In this document: piece by piece, positions 57,209 through 64,000 of the stretch
Numbering within the stretch: the first letter of the stretch is position 1
Layout of the letters: the number at the start of each line of letters is the position of its first letter
NCBI GenBank assembly: GCA_037074705.1
Contig: CM073595.1
Location: forward strand, 73,022,139-73,086,138
From: Zhengitettix transpicula
Taxonomy: Eukaryota; Arthropoda; Insecta; Orthoptera; Tetrigidae
DNA length: 64,000 nt
Direction: 5' to 3'
Program-made: the position numbers and the translations under genes
Notes under the pieces: model-generated
The model's database searches: none
What the model was told of the DNA's origin: nothing
What the model saw: the letters and a program-made list of their open reading frames with translations, nothing else

Positions 57209-58459
57209 TAATTTTCATCATATTTATGTTGTCTTGATGATCTCCCTTTCTTCATTAATGAAATATTAGTTCCTTTTCTAATTTCATTTGACCGTTTCTG
57301 TCAATTTTCATCTTCTCCTAATTTTGAAATATCCATTGCTAATAGAAATTAGAAATTGGTAGAAAATTCGGTTTTAGTGACAAAGATATATTTAATTGAG
57401 ACATGACACGGTTCTGGTGTTCCATTGTTGCATTAGGAGCAGAAGTAGGTGAACTGATAGCAGAGAATTTGGGCTAATTGATCTAAGAGTGTCTAACTGT
57501 TAAATGAGCGATGAGCGACGAGCGACAGCAAAGGCACTGTGTAACACCTAAAAGTAATAGCGCTAATAATGTGAGCCGTGATGCTTCATGGTTGACGTGT
57601 AATCATATTTCTGTTACTTTCCTTCTTCAGGAAATGACAAGTATCACGAAATATATTGCAGATGCCTGAGTTAATTTGCGAACTCGTGACGCTATATGCT
57701 ACGAAATCATAAAATATTTCGTTTTTGCACGCTAGACGAACGTAAGCTATTTGTTATCAATGGTGTTCGGGAAAAAATGACGCCTTTCCACAAACTGGAG
57801 CTTTCCTGTTTCTTTACAGGACTATCACTGATCCGTGCCATGGAGTATTGCTTATCGGGCTCTTGCAAAGGCAAGGTCACAACCGGCTTGCTTGCGTCTT
57901 TGAAGTGGGATTTCAGGCTCTATCTGAGGCTTTCTGCTAGAAAGAAGGGGTTGTGTCGGAGAAGAAGCTCTGAAGATACGTACAAAGTAATATATGAAAT
58001 AACGACGAGGAATGTAATCCAAGTTGATTGCATTGATCACTCAAATATACCCAGCGCGCATTAACAAAAGCACTCTTGAGAAATCCCAGTAATTATTGCG
58101 AAATTAATTTTATTCTGTTAGTTTAGAAAAAAAAACAAAAATTATCCGTCAGACAATATATTGACCTTTGAATAAAATCTTAAATATTTGCGCCTTCAAC
58201 GAAAATTTACCAAGTAACAAAATCAGTAACTTTACAGAAAACAGAAAATTTTTAGACGGAAATGCACTTTATACTTTCTGAAATAATTGTTACAAAATAA
58301 AAAATCTTTTGTTTTATAATAAAACTCTTCTTATCGGCATAGTTGTTTAATATTAAATGTTTAACTCTTCAAAAATTATCAATCTATATACCAGAAAATC
58401 GCACATTTGTCATTCACCACTCCATTTTGGTAGTTTAATTAAGCATGAATCCCGTTTTT
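57209..58459. other. No confirmed gene
   Basis: 57696-58064 (plus) is a 122-codon open frame beginning MLRNHKIFRFC. Its translation has no recognised domain, and an opposite-strand frame overlaps it. It could be chance. Confidence 0.35.
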
Positions 58460-58645
58460 AATTTGACGTGCTCGCATTGCCCGGGTTGTCGTAATTGAAC
58501 TCGGCGACATCCGTAAACCCGGGTTTGACTCCAATCTCGGTGGTTTTTGAGTTATTTTTATGTAAAGCCCTTCAATTCTCTTTCATGCCGACATGGGTTG
58601 AAATTATACACAAAAACATGTGGAGAACAATATATGGTGTCAGTG
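58460..58645 (-). mobile_element. Helitron 3' end relic, minus strand
   Basis: GCATTGCCCGGGTTGTCGTA (58474 on) and GACTCCAATCTCGGTGG match the reverse complement of the family 3' part. The terminal CTAG is lost and the 5' half is absent beyond about 58645. Confidence 0.6.
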
Positions 58646-59535
58646 ATGACAGAGGCCGTCATTAAAAAATTTTAAACGTTGGTATTTCATTCTTAATGTC
58701 CAAATACAAAGATTGTATTTTGATGAATATTTTACTTTGATTAATAACAATTTTATTAATATTTCAAACTCCCGTAATTATTTTTCGCAGATTTAATATT
58801 TTTCATAATCAATTTTGGATTAACATAGAGACACAGCGTGAAATATTTAGTAAAAAAATACAAATAAAAGAATAATTGATTGCTTCTTAAGTTTCAGAAA
58901 ATTAAATTAAAAAGTCAATTTCAGAAATTTTTCAATGAAAATTTTAATGTAGTTCGGGGAAGTTGTGCATGAACTCCCAACAAAAGGCCATGAGAGCAAA
59001 TGGTAATATCATAAATGATTTAGCTTAACGGCTTTTGTCGAAGGCTAATTTGGGACATTGAATGGGCATTAATGGTCGTTCGGACGCCTCTCTGGACCCA
59101 CCCCTAGTGAGCTCCCACCCCCTGACGCTCTCCAATTCTCATCCATTCCGCCATCGCCACTTTCATTCCCAGAATTTTAGGTGGTAATCAGTTCGTCAAC
59201 AACTTTCAAGATTAACAGCAACAATTTTCATCGGATTTTTACGACCTGCGACCCACAAAAATCAACAATAATATTTTAAATATTTAGTGTGCGTGATAAC
59301 AACAGAAGAAATTCTCTTGGGCAATTATCTGGGTCGCACTTCAGTGAGTCATAACTTCGACATATAAAATTCCACTATCATTAATGAATTGTGGATGCTA
59401 TGAATTCAAACGTGAAGGACGATTGGCATGCTTTGATGAAGGCTATTTAGATATACACAGATTATACGCGTCCGAATATCTGAGACGTCTTAAATATACG
59501 GTCCAGCACCCTCTGATGATGACACCACGGAATTG

Positions 59536-59574
<39 letters not shown>

Positions 59575-62500
59575 TAAAAATCGTTATACTTTTGTTTCAG
59601 AGTTTATACTAGAAAGCAGCTTATTTGATACCGTTTGTTGAAGAATTCCTTAGCTGAGGCAACCACGCGCTAATCTAGTCTAATACAGGAGAAGGAAGCT
59701 AACTTTGCCCATGTTGATACGAACTTAAGCCGTAACGAAGCTTATCCCTCCTACTGAATGAGTTACCCGATAAGCCATTGGCTTTGCGTCACATACACGT
59801 CCGCACACGCTCAATATAAAACTTCCCTCACATAATTTAAAGGAACTAGGAAGCTTTTTAAGAGATTGGACAAATTTGGAGTAGAGCAACAACTACGAAT
59901 TCGTTTCCTGCCATTCATACGTTGAAACCTTATCTTAATACAGATAATTTATTTTGATGCCGATTATGTTTTTCTTAACAATAACATCTTCGTAATAGTA
60001 ATAAGTTCCGCATAATAAGGAATTTTTAAAACTTATTATCAGTAAAATAAAACTATTTCAGAAAATAACTTTCCTAAATTGCATGAGTGGTTTTCGTATT
60101 GATTTATGGTGTGGTGATATCTCAGTCCTCCAATGAAATAATGTGTAGGTACGGAATTAATCAATATTAATAATAGTTTTAACCGTCTACGGATTTAGAA
60201 TCTGCCCTTGAACGTTCTTCTCTCGAGCTTTGCAATTTAGACGAGTTTCATCATTCTAACCAACAGTTTCGTCCATATACGAAGTTAGCGCTGATTGCAT
60301 CTCGGCTAGGGACTGAGCAGATAGAATGCGCTCAGATTTAATTAGTGATTCATCAGTGTGGCCGGTTCGTTCTGGGAAAGGATAGCAGCTGATCGAGAGT
60401 CCGTTGGAACACGCCATAAAAATACCAAACTCACGGACTCGTCGAGTCGTTTGTGTGTGACTCACACATTCGTTTGCTCAGCGATAAGCTCAAAGGGTGA
60501 ATTTATTGAGCCCACAGGCATCCAAGAATTCGTTAATAAGGAAAGTATACGATTCGGATTTATAGGCCCCTAAATATGCTTACGAAATTGGCACTCCTTA
60601 GAAAATTCAAGACGAAAATGGAAGATGTTTGATAACAGTATTTTTAAGTGTAAAAAATAATTCGACGTAATATGTACTAGCATTAATGGAATGTTAATAT
60701 TTATCAACCAACTTAAATATATACGATGGTTGCACGGAGACAACTCGTATATTTTTAACAGAATTGTTATAAATATATTCATGCACTTACGTATGAATTT
60801 AGTTTATTATATAAAGTTCTCCCAGTTTATTATGAAATTTTCTTTAAAATTATTAGTTTCTGAATGAATATATTTAGACTTCCACGAAATCAAAATTTCA
60901 ATCATTTTACTTTGTAATTACTAATTTAGAACTCATTATTCATAAATTAATAAAAACTGAATGCTATTAATGTTCCAAAGATAGCTAGTTAGATTACTGA
61001 TGAAAAATATCACATTTTACTTGTTACGATTATTATTTCTATTACGCTTTAATGATATCTTCGTAGTGTATATAAGTGGCATGAACTTTTACCGCATTGA
61101 AGTCGCAGTATATACAATAATGTATAAACCTAAGCATTTTTATTGCGAATTTAGTTTTGTGTTCCACAAGTGATTCAGGTGGGATAAAAGGCTTAAACTA
61201 AAATACTTTGATTTTTCAAATTTTTAACATATTTTCTGTTTCTAAGTAATCATGTTTTTAATCTAATTACAATGCAATAAGGGTATTATATACATGAGTG
61301 GATTTAAAAAAATTGTCATTCTTAACAATTTAGTATCGAGTATGATCAAAGATTGAAGTATTTTGGCGGAGTTATATAAGGTATATTTATGTATAAAATG
61401 ATCTTTAAATAATATTCCACAACGAAATATAGCGCAGTGCTACCTTGAAACTTTAATTTCTTGTAATAAAAATCAGGTTCTTATTAAATGTTCTTACTTT
61501 TTCTTAGCTAAATTAAAGGTGTGACACTTTAGATCCACCTTTCTTTATTGGACTAAAATTTTATGCTTATTGATAGAATCACTTTCCTCTTTCTTCGTCA
61601 TTAGTGAAGGATTTTTAAGTAACCCACGCTTTGAAAAAGAATTGTTACGTATGGAGGGATGTCAAAGAGAATCCATTTATTGTAGAATCGTTCCCCCGAA
61701 TTTCACAAAGGAAAGGATACGAAAACGCTTTGTTTTAATTAATTTGGTCAGTCAACCTTGGCAGTTATGTCCATTATTTCGCTATTAAGCTAAATGCTTT
61801 GTACCTAGCAACAAAAGACACAGAGAAAGCTTACGGAAGCAATTGAGAACATTTCGAAATTCAGTTCGCAAAAGGAAGCGAACCGTGGCTCCGTGACAAA
61901 TTGGACTGTGCACACGGAACTATAGAGGGGAACTCGAAATGAATACTTTGCCAGTCACGTCTATATGGTTACTTTGTAAGTGGCTACTCCGACATGGAAA
62001 AAGAAACACGTTCGTTGTTGGTGTCTTTCCTACTTTACAGAGGGACGTAAACAATTATGTATAATGTACTGATCCTTATGTTTCATTGAAACAGAGTGGT
62101 TTGCAACATTATATCCGTTCGAATAAACATAAGAGACCTTCAGAGAATGAAAAGCAAATTCATAAATGTATTGTGAGTGTTGTTAAATATTATTTTAATA
62201 TTTCTAAACAATTTAAAATATAAAACATTAAAAACTTATTATAATATGTCAATTTTAACATAAAGGCAGAAGTACCAGAATCCAGCGAAATGTCCACAAA
62301 ATTTGTGGCTGAAAAGTAACAGCCTCTTTCCTACACATTATTTCTTGATGTCTATAATGTCACCTTATTTAAGTATCCAAGTAACTAAAATAATAAACGC
62401 AAAGTATGAAGTGAAACTCAGGAATAGCTAAGTAGTACGTTAAGAACGTAAAACTAATCAGAACGTCATCAGAGAATGTAATTTCATCATTTTCAGAATT

Positions 62501-62969
62501 ATTAATCTCATAAAGTGAACGGTAATCACAAAAATTAAGCCTACCATCAATCCTTTGGTACAGTTAGCGGGATATTCGTTATAATCTCTGATTTATTTAT
62601 CAAATTTGTATGACGTAGGAAACAAATATTTTAATTCTAAGTGTGTAGATTGTAATACGTAAGATTTAGTCCAGTTCTCAACTGAAAGTAGTAGATTTTC
62701 CGTAAATAAATTTCCTGCACGACAGATGACAAATTAAACTGGACTCTCGCAATGTAGACGCTCGCTGGGAAATTTATTTCAGTTGCTTATTCCCTTAGAT
62801 AATTAATGCAGCATGTTGACACAAACAGGGCGAAAGTCGTTGGCTCGTATGTTGCGTAGTTATATATTTATAGAGATTCTAGTTTGAATAGTTCCTTTCG
62901 TAGCTCTCGAATATTCGTAAACTTTGAAGTCTTATATACGAAAAAGAAATTAACAATTTTTATTTATTA
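58646..62969. other. No gene recognised; (TA)n at 59539-59571
   Basis: A TA microsatellite lies at 59539-59571. 58990-59200 and 60220-60570 are richer in GC. The latter has two opposite overlapping frames (60256-60465 minus, 60358-60573 plus) with no known domain. The frame at 61570-61788 (plus) is also unidentified. Confidence 0.4.
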
Positions 62970-63418
62970 CTATCTGAGTGGTCGGCGTTGTCCAGATTGT
63001 CATAATTAAACTCAGCGACATCCATGAGCCCGGATTCGACTCCAATCTAGGTTGTTTTCGTGTTATTTTGATTTAAATCCCCTCCATCACCATTCTTTAA
63101 GATTCTTCCCTTCCCATGCCGAAAGGGGATGAACTTATACACAAAAAATTCTGGAGAAACGCTATCGATCTCATTCGCCCCGAAAAATTTACTTTCTACG
63201 AAAATATCGGCCGATATAACATGTTTGAAATTTTCCAATCCCCGTCTACCCCCGCTTCTGGAGGTCGTAGACGTGTCTCACTCCCAGTGTTTTTTCTGGT
63301 TCAAATAAAGACGTGTACGAAATTTGGTCATATTTTCTCCATGAGTGTAGATTTGTATGCGGAGCAATACATACACACACACACACACACACAGAAGACT
63401 GTTTTATTTTTTAAAAGA
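62970..63418 (-). mobile_element. Non-autonomous Helitron, minus strand, about 449 bp
   Basis: On the minus strand it starts A then TCTTTTAAAAAATAAAACAG (TC at 63418-63417) and carries a (TG)n run in the microsatellite position. One module follows with the GC-rich stem (CCCCCGCTTCTGG region, 63247-63259, on the plus strand), then the conserved 3' part. The final CTAG reads CTAT on the plus strand (62970-62973). Both ends are therefore present and the single-module structure is complete, but it is clearly older than copies A-E. Confidence 0.75.
63372..63392. repeat. (CA)n microsatellite inside the Helitron
   Basis: About ten CA dinucleotides occupy the place where copies A-E carry the GTATGTTTGT repeat. 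Confidence 0.9.
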
Positions 63419-64000
63419 TATGATTTTTAATTTAAGAAACAAAATGACCTGTATCTATCAACAAATATTATTTATTTGTCTATAATTCTTTGATTAATTA
63501 CAATTATATAATTTGAAAGAAACAACAATCAAATAAATTTATTCATTGTATAAAGACAGTCCATATTTTATTGAAGTATAAACAAAATGTGTCTGAAGAA
63601 TTGTTTACTAACTAATGTATAGCAATCGACTATATATTTAAAAGGACAAGCATTTTTTAATAAAGTCTTAGAAATTGTAAATATTTCTAAGTAATAGGCA
63701 CAGTCCTTTTTCTGCACAAGTACATTCAACAACATTAACTTTATTCTTAAAAGGAATTTGACTAAAAGCGTAACACGAATTGAAAAGTCGTCGAGAATTT
63801 CCTTTCTGACTTCAAGGCGTGCAGGTTCCACGCCGATATTTTCAATTACTCCGTTGATATGACACATCAGGCAATAAGAGCTTTTCCCCCGCCATCTCCT
63901 TGACAACCAGAAACGAACAAAGAAATGATAAAAGGAGTCGCACAGGAGAAGACAATTTTAATTTTAATTTCGCCCTCGTTCTCCTTGTCTCGGGGACTCC
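63419..64000. other. No gene recognised
   Basis: A 112-codon minus-strand frame (63568-63906) lies here. Its translation shows no domain that I know. Confidence 0.35.

Noticed and set aside
57696..58064. 122-codon plus-strand frame considered as a small gene
   Set aside because: No recognisable domain, an overlapping opposite frame, and no promoter or splice evidence; left as unassigned.
60425..60450. Minus-strand GACGAGTCCGTGAG resembling part of a minimal hammerhead
   Set aside because: The preceding bases do not make CUGANGA, and no GAAA follows where stem II would close; the similarity is accidental.

Overview
The window is eukaryotic, repeat-rich, AT-rich DNA. The transposon families point to an arthropod, most likely an insect with a large genome. 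The evidence is a Rep/helicase gene typical of arthropod Helitrons, many non-autonomous Helitrons, a mariner-type transposase relic, and tails resembling Penelope-like or LINE elements. There is no bacterial-style gene organisation and no rRNA or intact tRNA that I can see. I cannot name the species. I see no convincing host protein-coding gene; a few exon-like stretches are listed at low confidence.

Layout. 1-7.4 kb is mostly featureless AT-rich DNA. It contains a 331-bp foldback hairpin (548-878) whose left arm carries a 94-bp mini-Helitron, a retroelement tail with a hammerhead-like core (about 3.4 kb), and a mariner-like end (6.1 kb). 7.4-10.5 kb is a young non-autonomous Helitron with internal 281-bp modules, followed by a tandemly duplicated segment. 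11.4-18.6 kb is a G-poor block on the + strand, much of it a decayed satellite with a period near 220 bp. It runs up to the coding core of an autonomous Helitron at 18.7-24.1 kb. That core has a repeat-rich basic N-terminal ORF, a Rep (HUH, two-Tyr) plus PIF1-type helicase ORF, and a C-terminal ORF. It is one gene split by two reading-frame breaks, with all recognisable catalytic motifs still present. Just downstream (24.39-25.18 kb) is a 278-bp unit in three copies. Each copy holds a 95-nt exon-like core with splice-site-like borders, and the core is better conserved than its flanks.

27.3-38.2 kb is a head-to-tail array of non-autonomous Helitrons starting TC and ending CTAG after a GC-rich terminus. 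At two junctions CTAG touches the next TC directly. One member is split by a 1.86-kb element with about 157-bp terminal direct repeats. 38-64 kb mixes AT-rich DNA, microsatellites, retroelement tails, a decayed mariner-type transposase (50.5 kb), tRNA-like SINE fragments, and unique stretches of higher GC that could be conserved non-coding DNA. Older, more diverged copies of the same Helitron family lie there, all on the minus strand.

Together: the only recognisable enzyme is the Helitron Rep/helicase. The non-autonomous Helitrons around it lack coding capacity and would need such an enzyme in trans, but I could not find their terminal sequences flanking the autonomous copy, so that link is inference. 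All identity statements come from reading by eye; no alignments were run.
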